DNA from: Apophysomyces variabilis
Lineage: Eukaryota > Mucoromycota > Mucoromycetes > Mucorales > Mucoraceae
Direction: 5' to 3'
Length of the DNA stretch: 64,000 nucleotides
Assembly (NCBI GenBank): GCA_002749535.1
Contig: MZZL01000376.1
Location: forward strand, 1 to 64,000
The notes below the pieces were generated by a model. The model had not been told where the DNA came from. It did no database searches and worked only from the letters and a program-made list of their open reading frames with translations. Position 1 is the stretch's first letter; the number at the start of each line of letters is the position of its first letter. Positions 37,868 to 50,836 of the stretch are shown here, in pieces. The translations under genes and the position numbers were made by a program.

Positions 37868-39578
37868 TTATGCCAACGAATGCAGACAGTATGCGAAGTC
37901 AAGCACCATAATGCGTCTATCTTGACTAGCACTGAAAGACAAACAAAAGAAAAAAAGAAGATTCATAAACATCAGTCATTATTTCTGTCTCGGTGATGGC
38001 ATCTATTTACCTGATAATGCGGATATTACTCATTAAGACGTTAAAGATCCAGCTTGAATGACCACTCTGGCAGCGCATAAGACATTCACCCGTTTTTGCG
38101 TCCCATACTCGCAACGTACGGTCATAACTGCCACTGACAATCTTGTCCTGTAAAAAAGAAGAAAAAACGGAACAAAAGATGGAGATACAAGTTAACAAAA
38201 AGCAAGCACATTTGTCGTTTTTGCCTTTCTCAGTCATGGGGTGCATAGATTTACAAATACATACTCCATAACAGTCGATCGTCCGAATGAGATCAGTGTG
38301 GCCTCCGAGAGTGATAAGACACTCGCCCGTTTCAGCATCCCATACACGGATACCGTCCTGACCGCCGCTATAGATCCATTTGCCATTATACTTCACACAA
38401 GCAAGGCCCCGTGTGTGACCGACGAATGTACGTAGACATTGCCCTGCTGCCACATCCCAAAGCTTCAGCGTGGTGTCGCCAGAAGCAGAGATCACCTTTG
38501 ACCCATATGCCTCCAAAGCGTTGACAGGGCCGGAATGACCCACAAGACGTCTTTGTTCTTGTCCGCTCTCCTGATCCCAAACACGAATGGTCGAATCCCG
38601 CGAGGAAGTAACGATCCGTCCATCTACAACACAAAGATCAAGAACCCCCCCTGTGTGGCCTTCCAGACGCCGGAGGGGACGACAGTCAGGTAAACTCCAG
38701 ATAAGGCAGGTTGTATCAGAAGATCCAGAAATCAGGTACCGATCGGTCGCATGGAGACACAGAACACTGCCTTGGTGCTGTCGTTCGGTCTTGATACAAT
38801 GACCTGGTTTCCGCAGATCCCATAGCTTAATGGTCTTATCGCGGCTGCCACTGACAATATGATGAGGACCAACCCATGCCAGACAATACACACTGTCCGT
38901 ATGCCCCGTAAGATAACTTGTCCTCGCCTCCCCAGCACGCCAGCGCCTATTGAGTTCATGATGTTCAACGTAAGATTGATACGGATCCTCTAGGTTGTGT
39001 ATCAATGGAAAAAAATCACGAGAGAATAATGCTCGCCACACATCATGATTCTCCCGGCCACAAAGTCGGTCAAATTGACGAGAAACAGTCCGCATTGTCA
39101 AAAGACTGCGAAGATCAAGAAAATAGAATATATGGTGTAGAAGTTCCAGAGGCAGATATTGTAACTTATCTGAAAGAAACAAAAATTCGCCCCACATAGG
39201 TTAATGCATTTTGACCTACATCGCTAGATTGGATAAACTTTTTTTACTTGTTTTACCAGGTATGCCCTTTCTGGCGGAGAGAGGTGCGTTGCAGCGGGAT
39301 ACAGTACGTTTGTTGTTGTGAAAATTAGGAAGCTGGAATATCAAGCGTCGTTTGTTTGGAGGTATAGGTAATAAAAGAGTAGAAGAGGACGAGGCTCGTC
39401 GTCGTCGTGGCGTCCGATCCGGTTGAGCTGAATAGATACACTTGGTTGTTGGTGTACCATCCTTCCGTATGACGATTGAAATACAAGTTAAAGCATCTTC
39501 TGACGATTTTTTCTTGTTTGGGGTAAGATAACTGAATAATCTGGATGGAGTAGAAGCAGCAACGACAAAAAGAGCCAT
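37868..39578 (-). CDS. F-box / WD40-repeat protein (SCF substrate receptor type)
   Basis: Probable substrate adaptor of an SCF ubiquitin ligase. ATG 39578 opens a basic, Ser-rich N-terminus (TPRRRRASSSS). An intron (about 39175-39259) joins GIP to DKLQYLPLELLHHIFYFLDL, the F-box. Seven WD repeats follow, each with GHT...D..V.SGS.D.T...WD patterns (SGSRDKTIKLWD, SSRDSTIRVWD, SASGDTTLKLWD, SGSYDRTLRVWD). A 117-nt stop-free intron at 38148-38264 interrupts the last-but-one blade. A final exon after an intron at about 37935-38008 adds SASQDRRIMVLDFAY and stops at 37868. Layout resembles Cdc4/Met30/Pof1-type proteins, but the exact orthologue cannot be fixed by eye. Confidence 0.9.
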
Positions 39579-42500
39579 GAAAACGAAGAAGGAAGGTGTG
39601 AACGAAAAAAGTGTGGATCAAACGGTTTTCCCCGCAATTTCAGTGACACAAAAGAGTCGCGGCAGAAAAAAGGCCTGTTCCCTTGACGATGGTACAGTCG
39701 GACTACCATGTGACGCCAAAGAAAAAAAAACCTGGGTCGATTTTCTCAAAATCCATGATATGATGCCAAGCCTCGGTGATAGAACTCGTCCTCGACTATT
39801 TAGGTGCAAATAATTAACGTAAGTCTTTAATGGTGCAAATAAAGTTATTCATGGATGACCGTAAGTTCTTGCTTTTATTTTTTCTTTTTGAGGGTCTCCA
39901 GGGCCCCTTTGTGGGGTAAAAAGCTGGAAAATCATCTGAGTGTAACGTACGGAAAACAAATTAGCTAAGTGGAGCGGTTTAAGAAAGAACCGACTTTTTC
40001 TGACCAAAAAGCTTATGACACTGTTAGGCCGGAATGGTGAGTGGTACCTCTTTGCAGAGGCAAATCATAAAAAAGTGCGAATAACATACACATGCGTTTA
40101 AGCAAACATGTTTGCTGTGATCCTGTGTTTATATCATCCTGCTTTGTTGCTTATAGATATGTTCCCGACGGTACAAGTCGGTATGGAGGACTCATTATCC
40201 AATGAATAACAGAAGAGATCATGATTTATTCAATCTAGACACTGCTAAGTATACCACATGCTATATAGTTTGTATATTTTATTCCTTCTTTTAGCTCGTT
40301 GGAAATCGTCAGAAAAACGAAATGCACATGTTTCGGCAGCAGAAAGAGTAATACGCAACAGTTCTCTTCGGGCAAAACATTAAGCTAAATTCCCCGCGGA
40401 AAAAATGCGTGAGTCCCGAGGATGTAACAACGCTTTTCAGTACTGAAAATTTGCCTATAGTTTACCGAATACCAATGCAAAGTTTCGTTATAACGGTACT
40501 AATACAGTTTTCAATCCAGAGCACAATACTTTGTTATAGATCGAGACAGTATAAGCCACATATAAAAGCTAAAAATTCGATCAGCTATGTTTGTTCCTAG
40601 ACGACAGGCGGTAATGAAACAGGGTAAGCGTGGTTTTCAGGTTCATACCTATTGGGAAAAGCTGAAGAAACAAGAAAGAAGGGAAGAGTTAAATATAACA
40701 ACAGTTGATGCATTTTACAACTCGCAGAAGCAATGACAGAAAAAATGCAGTAGCAAGAAACATGAGCACCTGTGGATAAATGGAGCTTTAACGTAGCTTT
40801 GTTATCTCATTTGCTATAGGCCGGTAAATTGTTGGCATGGACCATTGTCAAAAATACACTGCCAATGGCAGGACCATCTTGTGGCAAGAATAACCCGAAT
40901 CATGCCGTAGCAAGAGAAGCGCCAAATAAACAGCCAAAAAGTATGCAGAGAGGGATAGCTTATTTTTCCTCTTGTCGTTTTTCCTTTGTTCAGATACACC
41001 TTGGCATGGATTACCAATCGTTAGTGACCGTACACAAGGAGGAAAGCTAGGTTTCGGTGCGCTGTTGGAATCAAGCAAATCAAAGGAGCGTACCATTGCT
41101 TGCTATCGTGCAGCCTTGCCATGCTCATAGCAATCTTCTATAACTTTCAGCGTATACCCATTGTATCATATGAAAGGCAAGAGTGTAGGAACTAATACCA
41201 GTAGCATAGCCTCGTCGCTAACATGAACTGTAATACGTCTATGATGTTAGGGATATCTTTGCCTCAGTTGGTATCTTAGCTTCTTTCGAATGTCTGATAC
41301 GGCATACATATCCAGTGAAAGTTTGGAAAGAAAAAGTGCCTGGATCTTATTTGCTAAGAAATCATGTTAGGAAAAAGCTAGTTCGTTATTACTTACCTAT
41401 GAAGATATATCCAAGCATTGTTAAATTGCGAATGAGGCTCTTTGCGCTCGCCGCGCTATTTAGTGTACCAAACAGCATATCCTTGAAAAGATTCGGTACT
41501 TTTAATATCTTTTTCATCCATAAATTTCGAACTTTTGGCTGCAATCGTTCGGCTAGCCTCTCCACATCCGAGTGAAAGGTCGCTTTTTGTTCTTTCGCGA
41601 TGCTGTTGCTTGAGAACGTGATCAATCTCTTCGGTATTGCCAATGTTGCATATTAACAAAGGAATATGAAGTACTACACAAAGTAGTAGTACAGTCCATA
41701 TTGACAGATTTGGTAGCAACTGTCAACCACGTTCCACATATTAACCATGATCCGTAATTCCAGTTTGTCATGTAAGTTGCAAAAATTATCCAGCCTATAC
41801 GCTCTTATATACTGGGTAAGGGCAAGAAAAGCCTGTTCTTGGTCATTGTCAAAGTAATAGTTTGCTCATGTCTGGATTTCGATCCTGAGCGAGTCAAGGA
41901 ATTCCATGCATCCTTCCCTTCGGGAGCTTTCAACGTAGTCTCATTGTACGTTTCGATCTCCTTTAGCTTTACATTTGTGAATACTTACTGATCCAACCAA
42001 ACTGGGTTCCACGGATCTATAATGAAAGAGTGTGCTGCTGCAATAATGCGACATTTATACGTAGTTGATCTAAGAACTGACGACTCAAACTGGATACTTT
42101 CCATGCCTATCGGACGGCTTTTGGCAAGAGCATGCAGAGTATCTTCGTCACTCCCCAGCGCAAGCGTATCTTCACTTTTTTTCCTTTCTTCAAATTGCTT
42201 GTAAGCCTGATAGAACGCTTCCATTTACTTTGGCTCCTTGGTTCTGGGGGTTTCCCCATCATTTATCAACAGAAGCCCTCCCTACTCATTAATGAACTCT
42301 CCCAATCCAGTCCTCATTGACAACATGTTTGTTTAGCTTTGATGCCTGTCGATGGAACTCGGCAAAACGCCACGAGGCAATTTTTTACTCTCGATGACCG
42401 TGATGCTGCTTAGAAAAATTGCAAGGTATGCTTCATGTTCGTTGAGGAAGCACTGCAATTTCACCGCCCAATTAGCACTTGTCTACGTGACTGGGTTTTC

Positions 42501-42973
42501 CAAGATCAAACCCAGCTGTGAAAAAATTTTTGCAGGAAGGAAATGGTATAAATAAGAAAGCTTTTGGTTAGTTTTATCTTTTGCTTATTGCAATTCTTAG
42601 GTAAATATTGCTTGTTTCATATCGTCTTGTCATCGTGATAGCTGGAGATTTGTTATCGAATGATGAGTTACAAGCTGGCACCAGTCCGAACAAACAGACT
42701 GAAGGACAAACCCTTTTGCTCGGATGCCTCTTATACGCAACTTGGGCATCCCTGACTCGATAACAAATCTTCGCTTTTCTTGGGTTGGAGAAATTGGGAA
42801 AGGAAGAAAAGAACAAGATTGTTTTAACACGCGTCTTTCTTTCATCTTTAGATTGTTCGCCGGATAACCTTTTTTTTGGTCGGTCGCTAAAAGAAAAAAA
42901 ATGTATATAAAAAATAAACGTACTATAAAAGAAATGAAGGGAGCCACAGCTTTTCTGTTCTTTTTTGTTTCTG
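39579..42973. other. Gene-poor stretch with possible decayed gene
   Basis: No recognisable gene. Minus-strand frames at 41985-42224 (starting MEAFYQAYKQFEERKKSED) and 41389-41719 look protein-like but have no domain. They can be joined only partly by plausible introns, and stops break them. They may be a relic of a mobile or lineage-specific gene. A TATA box precedes the next gene at 42904-42911. Confidence 0.4.
42904..42911 (+). promoter_or_regulatory. TATA box of the DUF1308 gene
   Basis: TATATAAA lies 63 bp upstream of ATG 42974 and is followed by a pyrimidine-rich patch, consistent with a fungal core promoter. Position and sequence only; no start-site data. Confidence 0.45.
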
Positions 42974-44372
42974 ATGTTGGATGATAACGAAGGGGCTGAG
43001 GCCGAACTTCTTCTAGCTGTTAAAGAATTGTATGATCGCTGCCAGGCAATATTACATGCTTGTCGACGACAAGACCCACCAATCGAAGGGTTATATCGGT
43101 TCCAACAATGCCTCAAGGCAGAAATAAGTTTTCTTCATAGCGTAAGTAAATCAGCCTTGAGCGAATGCTCATGTTCATCGCAAAGCATCGCAGCTTCTAG
43201 AAAACCCATCGCAAATCAAGAAGGAATATGTTCAGAGTACAAACCTGAGTTATCTGGAAGCGATTTTTGAAGCCATGGAGTGTGCGAAACCCATCGAAGA
43301 GATCATGCGCCTTGTGCCTGTTCCACCTTCATCGGGTGTATGGAAACCACTAGCCACCATGATGCAAGAGCATCACATCAAACTCGATCTGGTTGTTGAA
43401 CGAGGTCTGGTATGGATTAAGGTGTTTGCTCGCAATGCCAAAGCATTACGTCATGATATGGCAGGCTTAGAAATGGAAGAGACCGACAGTTCGGAAGAAG
43501 AAGAACAAGAAGAAGAACAAGCAGCGAGTGCGGACGGATTTGAACAGTTGCCGATTTTTAAAAAGGCACGGGAATATTTACGTAGTGCACATGCGCATCA
43601 AGTGCATTTCCGAACACCTGTGGTTGTCTTTGCCTTTATGCGTATCAGGCGAAACGAGGATGAGTTTGTTCAACGTATTATGGATAAGTTACAGGAGATG
43701 GGCGTGATCATTCATCTCCAGGACGGCGACCTCCGGTCAAGTTATACCCATCTGATCGATTCCAAGAACCTGACAACCAGGCGCCTTAACCTGGACGTGA
43801 GTACCGTGTTGGCCCTGATCTCAGAGATGTCGCACCACGTGTGTCTACCGGAGCAGGTGACAGGTGAGCCACTCAAGGTCCAAGCTGCTCGTGAGGCGGA
43901 GGTGCCAGTGTTACCGAGCTTGCGAGAGATCTTGCACAATAAGGAATTGTGTATTGTTCAGAGCGCCTATGATCGACTAGAAAGCATTGTAAACATTGTG
44001 GGTGGATCGAATGAGAAGGCCCGCTTTGCGTATTTGTTTCGGCAACAACAGCCTATGGCATTTGATAAAGCGTTATGGACGACGATGCCATCCATGGAGA
44101 TACAAGTCATTCCCGATGCGACGTCGGAACGCTTCCGTAAGCTGTTGGAACCACCTAGTGCTCAGCGTGCCAAGTTAAACAACGGGCGGAAGATCCGCAG
44201 TCGGTTTTCGCCGTTCCACGCCATCATTTTTGGAAGTGGAGACCACTATCAGATGACTACTGTAACTGCCATCCAATGGATGCAAACCGCTCTCACGGAT
44301 GCAGGTGTGACAGGTGTAGCCATCGTATGCCACGAACCGCGCTCGTTGGCAGAGCAAAAAATGCAGACGTAA
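42974..44372 (+). CDS. DUF1308 / UPF0415 (C7orf25-like) protein
   Basis: Conserved eukaryotic family of unknown biochemical role whose C-terminal half resembles PIN-like nucleases. ATG 42974 begins LDDNEGAEAELLLAVKELYDRC. An intron at about 43142-43190 joins FLHS to LLENPSQIKKEYVQS, matching the family's helical N-terminus (YLEAIFEAME). An acidic Glu-rich linker (near 43490-43530) precedes VVVFAFMRI and LNLDVSTVLALISEMSHH, the family's Asp-containing core, and a VGGSNEKARFAYLF segment. The frame is complete to 44372, about 450 residues, as expected. Confidence 0.85.
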
Positions 44373-45036
44373 TAGATAATTTTGTTGAAACTCTTTTTTT
44401 GTGGAGTATGAAATTTCTACTTTGTGTTTTAGTGTATGACAGAAGAAAAACGTTATGTCAATGTAAACAATTTCTCTATCTCATATCTATAGCTTTTTGG
44501 GAAATACGTGTCTTCTCTTTTTCTCTATCAAGTTTTTCATTATTTTTGTACTGCAGGTCATGACGTGATTCGAGACTCAGGTACCCTGACCAAGCAGAAA
44601 TTAAAGTCTTGATTGAAATTGACCAACATAGAATGAAACATTTATTTGTACTATTCCCAGAGGGAGAAATTTCATGTAGATCCAAAAATTGTTAGAGCCA
44701 GTCATTGCCAAAACAAAAACGCTAAACAAAAATAGTATATATAAATCACAAGGGATAAAAAGGGGGGAACAGAGAGAGACAGAGAGAAAGAAAGAAAGAG
44801 GAAGACCGGGGATAAGAGGGGAAAAAGAGCAAGGGGAAAAAAGTTCACGTTACATAAAAGCACGCCTAACGTAATTGGAGAAGAACTAAAAAAGATAATA
44901 TATGAGAAGAGACGCAAGCAGAAAGGATGAAAACGAAATAAAGGTAGCCTATGATACATTATGTATAGAAAGGTATAATCGAGTTTGGGTTGCATATATA
45001 AAACGAGAAGAAAGATAAGTGATGAAAACGTAGTTG
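44373..45036. other. Spacer with GA-rich microsatellite
   Basis: Contains a purine-only GA/GAAA tract at about 44763-44835 and no supported gene. Confidence 0.5.
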
Positions 45037-45328
45037 TCAAGGTGATGAATCTTCGAGATCATCGTGATGCATAAGCTCCTCTTCTTGTTCTTCTTCCCAC
45101 GAACAGATGGATGCTATCGTCCATTGCGAAGGATGAACCCCATTTCGAGGGCAGGATTCCTATTTCCCATAGAGCAAAGAAAGATGGAGTGTGAGTATAA
45201 ATAATCAAAGAAGATTTAACTTTCTTTTTTTCTTTTTCTGTTTTGTGATCTGCTCGTACCTGATGTTGAGGAAGCCAGCTTCCACATAATTCACATGTGG
45301 CAGGTACAGTTAATGCTTGTGGATACAT
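45037..45328 (-). CDS. Small CxxC protein of unknown function (two exons)
   Basis: ATG 45328 reads MYPQALTVPATCELCGSW to a GTACGA donor near 45258. After an ATAG acceptor near 45162 the frame continues ESCPRNGVHPSQWTI and an acidic tail (EEEQEEEL, DDLEDSSP), stopping at 45037. The product of about 63 residues has CxxC plus a third Cys and His residues compatible with metal binding. The intron keeps frame exactly, which argues for a real gene. No family is recognised. Confidence 0.5.
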
Positions 45329-47009
45329 TGAGATGAATCGAAGTAAGAGAAAGTGAGAAAAAGGAAAAGAAAAGAAGAAGAATGGAAAAGTTCGTGAGGA
45401 AAGAAGAAAACGTGTGAGTGTGATGAAGCTGGGCTTTTTAAAAAGGTCTTGTCAATGTCAATTTTGGGCCGTATCACAACTTAAAAAAATATTCATGTGG
45501 CCTGTATCTCTCTTTTTCTCTCCCTTGTTTAATACATCTTTTGTACGGATCAATGCTTGAATAGACAGGACATGAATGTTGCTGCTATTCATTAGCATTC
45601 AATCCAGAAGATATAACTAAACGCGCACTTCTCGATCGAGGTTGCCTTTCGTATATAGAAGGAGGATAGGGTGATAACCAAGTGAGAACGAGTGCCTTAC
45701 GCAAGCTTGGTAAACTTTTGTGTTCACTCTGTGACCTAGGTTACACACACGAGACATCAAGCTAAAAAAAACAATCTTTTCTCATTCACAGGGAATAAAC
45801 AGCACTGATTTTTTTTGGCTCATGACGAGATTTGTTTGTATTTGTTCAAATGGGTCATCACCTGAACGGTGTATTGTATAGTAGCTTTTGAACGTTCTTA
45901 AACAGCATGACCATGGTATCACATGAGGATATGACAACGCAAGAGTAAAGGAAGAATAGCAAGTCAACGTGAGGAATGGCATGGTACGTCAAGAGACAAG
46001 TATCAGATATTGTTTCTTATTTCCAGAATCCCTGGATTCTAATCCAGAGCTAGTTTATTTTGTTATAAGAAAAGTCAAAAAGAAAAAGAATTCCTCTTCT
46101 CTTACGAAAAGTGAAGGAAAGAAAGTGAAGGAAAGAAAAGAAGGATGATGTAACGGCGCATACAGATTTAAGTGAGAAATAAAAAGTTGCTGACGCCACG
46201 TTTTTATGGGAATCAAAAATGAACCTGATTTTTTTCCCTTTCCTTCCGAACAAGACAAACTTATGACATTTTTTTTTACCTCCTTCCAATGTGGTACACA
46301 TATTGCATATAAGTGGAAAGGTAGACAAACGGTATCGCGACTCAATGTTTGAGCGCAGATCCAACGTTGACTGTACCCGTTACACATTCACATAGAGCAC
46401 GTTGATCAGCTTCACGAGTTCACAGTGAACTAGGGATTAGACTGCTGAATACATGGATAAACCAAAACATCAAGGAGGAAAAAGGTAAAGCCGATAACTA
46501 CTTAGTTAAAGATGATTAGGAATGATTAACGGGGAGAACGTCCGAGATATCCGGAAGAAATAGGTAAGAGCAATAACGTATATCGTAGCTTACAGGAGGA
46601 AAAGGGAACATCGGGTTGATAAGCTTTGATATTCCATTACAGATCAGCCATACTATGCTGCATGAATCCCATGAGTAAGAAAAAACACATATCAATGACG
46701 ACATGTCTCTCTTCTATCATTCCCGAAGATCAGTTTAAGATTGAGTAAGCTTCAAACGTATGAAACTCTAGAGCACGGATGGAGTGACTAAAAGCAGAAA
46801 TGCGCACAAACCCAAAGCATTTAATCTCAGTTTCCATGTTAGAGAAATTCACATGGCCAGCGCTTTCCACCTTTCTGATCTACTTCCTATATATACGTGC
46901 CAGAGCAGTAGCATTCTTTCCATTGTATTATTGTGTAGATCAACGTAGGCTGATAATTTTCTTCTTTTTTGTTTGCTCTTCAAGTTCCCCTTCCTTTTTC
47001 TCTCTTTCA
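45329..47009. other. Divergent intergenic region
   Basis: 5' flanks of the small CxxC gene and of the acyl-CoA synthetase gene. Purine/pyrimidine tracts at 45355-45415 and 46960-47005; no gene supported. The frame open from 46800 into the synthetase is treated as leader, not coding. Confidence 0.45.
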
Positions 47010-49387
47010 ATGAAAAACTTTAGTATCGAAGTTGGGCCTGAACAGCCTACGGGCGGACGTATCCGAAGATCAGCTCTAGTGGAGGAAGAAGGATTGGTGC
47101 GCGTTCCCGATCGAAACGTGCACACATTGTATGAAGTTCTTCAGCACAGTGCTAAAAAGTATGGCGATAATCCAGCTTTTGGATACCGTGATGTTGAAAA
47201 AATTGTCGAAGAGGAGAAAGAAGTGACCAAGTTCGTGGACGGAGTGGAAACAAAGCAAAAGAAAGTGTGGAAATATTTCCAGTTATCAGGATACAAGTAC
47301 ATTACTTATGCCGAAGCCTCCAAACGAGCCCATGCCATTGGCGCTGGTTTTGCTCGACTTGGATTAAAGGAAAAGGCTAAGATCGAGATCTTTGCCGCAA
47401 CAAAGTAAAGGAGAAGGAAGAGCTTTGTGGCACATCATAGACTAAAAATACCTGAAACTTTAGTATGCATTGGCTATTAACGACGCATGGTCTGTTTACT
47501 CAGAATATGACAATTGTTACGGCGTACGAGACCTTGGGTGAAGACGGTCTCCTGCATTCCATGAATGAAACGGAGGTCGAAGCTATCTTCACCTCAGCCG
47601 ATCTACTACCTGTGGTTATCAAGATCATCAACCGGTGTCCATCCCTCCGATATGTTGTCTATACTGGTGATGCAAAGCCGGAAGTTGTAGCACAGGCAAG
47701 AACTGGCTGGGTTAGTAATGTTCTTTCGTTGGATGAACTGGTGCAAATTGGCTACGACAACCCAAGAGAACCACGATGTCCAGAACCAGAAGATCTTTGC
47801 TGCATTATGTATACATCTGGTAGCACAGGAAATCCTAAAGGGGTCATGCTATCTCATAAGAATCTGGTGGCAGCAGGTAACGTTATAGAATGGCAGCTTC
47901 CAAACCATACTCTTGGATACTGAACGCAAAAACAAAAATCAATAGTTGCATCGGCTTCAACAATGATCCAACGATACTTAACCACGGACGACAGTATGCT
48001 GGCCTATCTGCCTCTCGCACATGTCTTGGAGTTTATAGTGGAAAATGCTTGTGTCTATTGGGGTGTTTGTTTGGGTTATGCATCCCCTCGAACATTAATG
48101 GACGTTTCCGTGCGAAACTGCCAAGGCGATCTGAAAGAGTTCCGACCGACTTTGATGTCAGGCGTACCTGCTGTGTGGGAGTCTATCCGCAAGGGAGTGT
48201 TGGCCAAAGTCAACCAAACTTCGCCTCGCGCACAAAAACTTTTCCATACCGCGTTCGCAACAAAAGCGTGGCTCTACGAACACGGCCTACCTTCTCCTGT
48301 CTTGGACCGAACGGTATTCAATAAGATCAAAGAACAGGTGGGTGGTCGTCTACGGTTTGCTATCTCTGGTGGTGCGCCCTTGTCTGTCGAGACGCAGAAG
48401 TTCTTGACCGTCACCATAGCACCTATCATGGTCGGCTTCGGCATGACAGAAAGTAAGTTTGAACGAGGATATAGTTACAATATATCTGTTCTGTATCGCT
48501 TATCTCAAGATGTCCTTTCTTACTGTCCCATTTGTTACTAGGTTGCGGGTATGTAATCTATGAGCTTTCCATCGGTAAAAGAAAATAGGACTCATCTGCT
48601 TTTTGTTTTGTTTTGGCGGGATGGTAGCATGTGTACACTGAGTACACCAGAACAATACGGCTATGGTCATGTTGGTGCGCCTATGCCATGTTGTGAGATC
48701 AAGCTTGTCGACGTTCCGGAAGCCAACTATTTATCAAGCAATCCTAAACCTCAAGGTGAAGTATGGGTGCGAGGGCCATCTGTGACACAAGGGTACTGGA
48801 AACGCGAAGATATTACAAAAGAAACCATCACCGAGGATGGCTGGCTCCAGACGGGTGATATTGCGGAAATTAACGAAGATGGCACCTATACAATCATTGA
48901 CAGGAAAAAGAATCTTGTGAAATTGAGCAACGGCGAGTATATCGCGCTTGAGAAGCTGGAATCGATCTACAAAGCCTGCTTATGTGTCAGTAACTTATGC
49001 ATTTATGCGGACTCTTTGCTGTCCAGGCCTGTGGCGTTGGTGGTGCCTTCGGAACCTGCCCTGCGGAAGCTTGCCATTGAGAAAGGAGTAACAGAAAAGG
49101 ACTGGGAACGACTCTGTCTGGATGCCACAGTCAAGAAAGCCGTATTGGCTGCTTTACTGGAAGTAGGCAAAGAAGCTCAACTGAAACCTGCAGAGACTCT
49201 CTTCGATATCTATCTCTGCTCAGAAGAATGGACTATGGAAGCGGTAAGATGATGCTGCCTTAGGCGCTTCTTCCTTTGGCTCCAAGACTAAACTTAACTT
49301 TCTTAAAAGGGCCTATTAACCGCAGCGCAAAAGATTAAGCGACAGGATATTGTTAAGCGGTACCGTCAACAACTAGACAACATGTAA
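47010..49387 (+). CDS. Long-chain acyl-CoA synthetase (fatty-acid CoA ligase)
   Basis: Activates long-chain fatty acids to acyl-CoA using ATP. ATG 47010 is preceded by a pyrimidine-rich leader. Motifs in order are the family's TIVTAYETLGEDGLLHSLNE-like region (here HSMNE), the AMP-binding P-loop YTSGSTGNPKG, AYLPLAHVLE, GGRLRFAISGGAPLS, GFGMTES(CG), GWLQTGDIAEI and DRKKNLVKLSNGEYIALEKLE. Six exons give 671 codons, the normal length: 47010-47404, 47464-47876, 47946-48452, 48542-48548 (7 nt), 48628-49243 and 49310-49387. The C-terminus lacks a clear PTS1, so a peroxisomal location is not indicated. Closest in kind to Faa/ACSL enzymes of fungi. Confidence 0.94.
48542..48548 (+). other. 7-nt microexon in the acyl-CoA synthetase gene
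   Basis: GTTGCGG lies between TTACTAG (acceptor) and GTATGT (donor). Skipping it puts a stop a few codons downstream, while including it completes the conserved T-E-S-C-G-M-C stretch in frame. Confidence 0.85.
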
Positions 49388-49799
49388 GAGTTTCTGAAAA
49401 ATATAAATGGGACTCTAACCACATACGACCTTGCTTTGACCATTTTAGGAATGCTCGACAATCGGCCTAATCCTAATCTGCTATTACTGCTTCATTTTTC
49501 GCTTGGTCATCTCATTCATTCATAATCAGACAACCTACTTTTTCTGCTTTAGATTTCTGTTTCTTTTTGCTGTTAACATAGTTGGGGTATATTCCCTCGG
49601 TTTCTTATTTGAATAAGCAGTAAACATAAGACGTTTCAACCTTCTTGCCACTAGCTTCCTTTTTTTTGTGATTTTTTTATTGTGTATTACAGCTGCTTCT
49701 GTTGGTACGACATTTAATTTAGACCATGTGAAATACTTTAAGCTTCCCCAATGAACGATGTGATCTTCCTTTTCCTCCCCCTTTTTCCCCTCTAATGTC
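49388..49799. other. Short intergenic spacer
   Basis: 3' flank of the synthetase gene and leader of the surface protein; T-rich, with no gene supported. Confidence 0.5.
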
Positions 49800-50836
49800 A
49801 TGAAGCTAATACTTCTGTTACTACTTCATCAAGTCCTGCTCATTTTTTCGGTCGCTACGTTCTCTATAGGACTTCCATTACCTCATACACCTGTTTTCGC
49901 AAACACACATGTTTTGGTAACCTGGTCAGGTGTGCCAGCCACAGTGAAAACGCTTAGCATACAACTTGCGAGAGGAGAAAGTGAAAATGCTCTGACTAGC
50001 TTGATGACCCTAGCGCAGGGTCTAGACGCATCGCAGTCATCGACCATGGCATTCTTACCTAAAGATGCGCCTAGTGGATCTGGCTCTTACATCGTCCTTC
50101 AAGGCGACGACAACCCACCGTCCAGAGCTTCAGTGCCTATCTACATCATGTTTGGATCCCGAAGCACGGCAATGACAACAACAGCAGCAGCTACATCGAC
50201 AACGACCTTAACACCGTCTCCATCCCATAACACTACCCTTACTACTACATCGTTCAGCACAACAACCCCACCTAGACCCACTAGCACCTCCCAAACAGAA
50301 TCGAGTTCATCTTCTCCAATCACGCCGTCCTCTAGTTCTTTTTCAACGCCTGCATCTACAACACTAGCATCTGCAGGAGGGGACGTGTCCTCTTTAGGCA
50401 CAGCGCAAGTTGCAGGCATTGCGGTTGGCGGTGCAGCTGCTATGGGATTGGTAAGGATTGATTTCCTTTGCACGTAATGTACTGAAGTTTGAAATCTTAG
50501 ATTCTCGGGGCAGCTTGTCTGATGCGAAGGAGAAGGCGCGAAGATAAGAACGAGCGCAGAGTATCTCACGATATGTTTGCTGATCCAGCGCTCCATCACT
50601 ATCATCGGGACAGCCGTCAGTCACAGTATGAAAATGCATATCCTTCACCGACCTACTACCAAAGAACACCATCCCAAAGGGTCGCACCTCCAGCTGCCAA
50701 CTACCCAATGACAGCACTTGCGCCCGCCATGTCGATGTCGGGTTCAAAGATCGAGGAATCCTATGGAAGAAAAGCGACTTATGGAGTTCAACCTGAAAAT
50801 TACTCGTATGTTGAAGAAAAGCCGCATACACAGTGA
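49800..50836 (+). CDS. Ser/Thr-rich cell-surface type I membrane protein with Kre9/Knh-like N-terminus
   Basis: ATG 49800 starts a signal peptide (MKLILLLLLHQVLLIFSVAT). The mature N-terminus has a beta-sandwich pattern (HVLVTWSG, YIVLQGD, VPIYIMFG) like the Ig-like domain of Kre9/Knh1-type, GPI-linked wall proteins. A Thr/Ser/Pro-rich O-glycosylation stalk covers about residues 120-200. One membrane helix (AGIAVGGAAAMG / LILGAACLM) is split by an intron at about 50453-50501 and followed by RRRRR and a Tyr-rich cytosolic tail. Probably a plasma-membrane wall sensor-like protein; the function is inferred from architecture only. Confidence 0.82.

Noticed and set aside
46800..47009. N-terminal extension of the acyl-CoA synthetase
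   Set aside because: Extra 70 codons are translated poly-pyrimidine leader; ATG 47010 matches where family homology starts.
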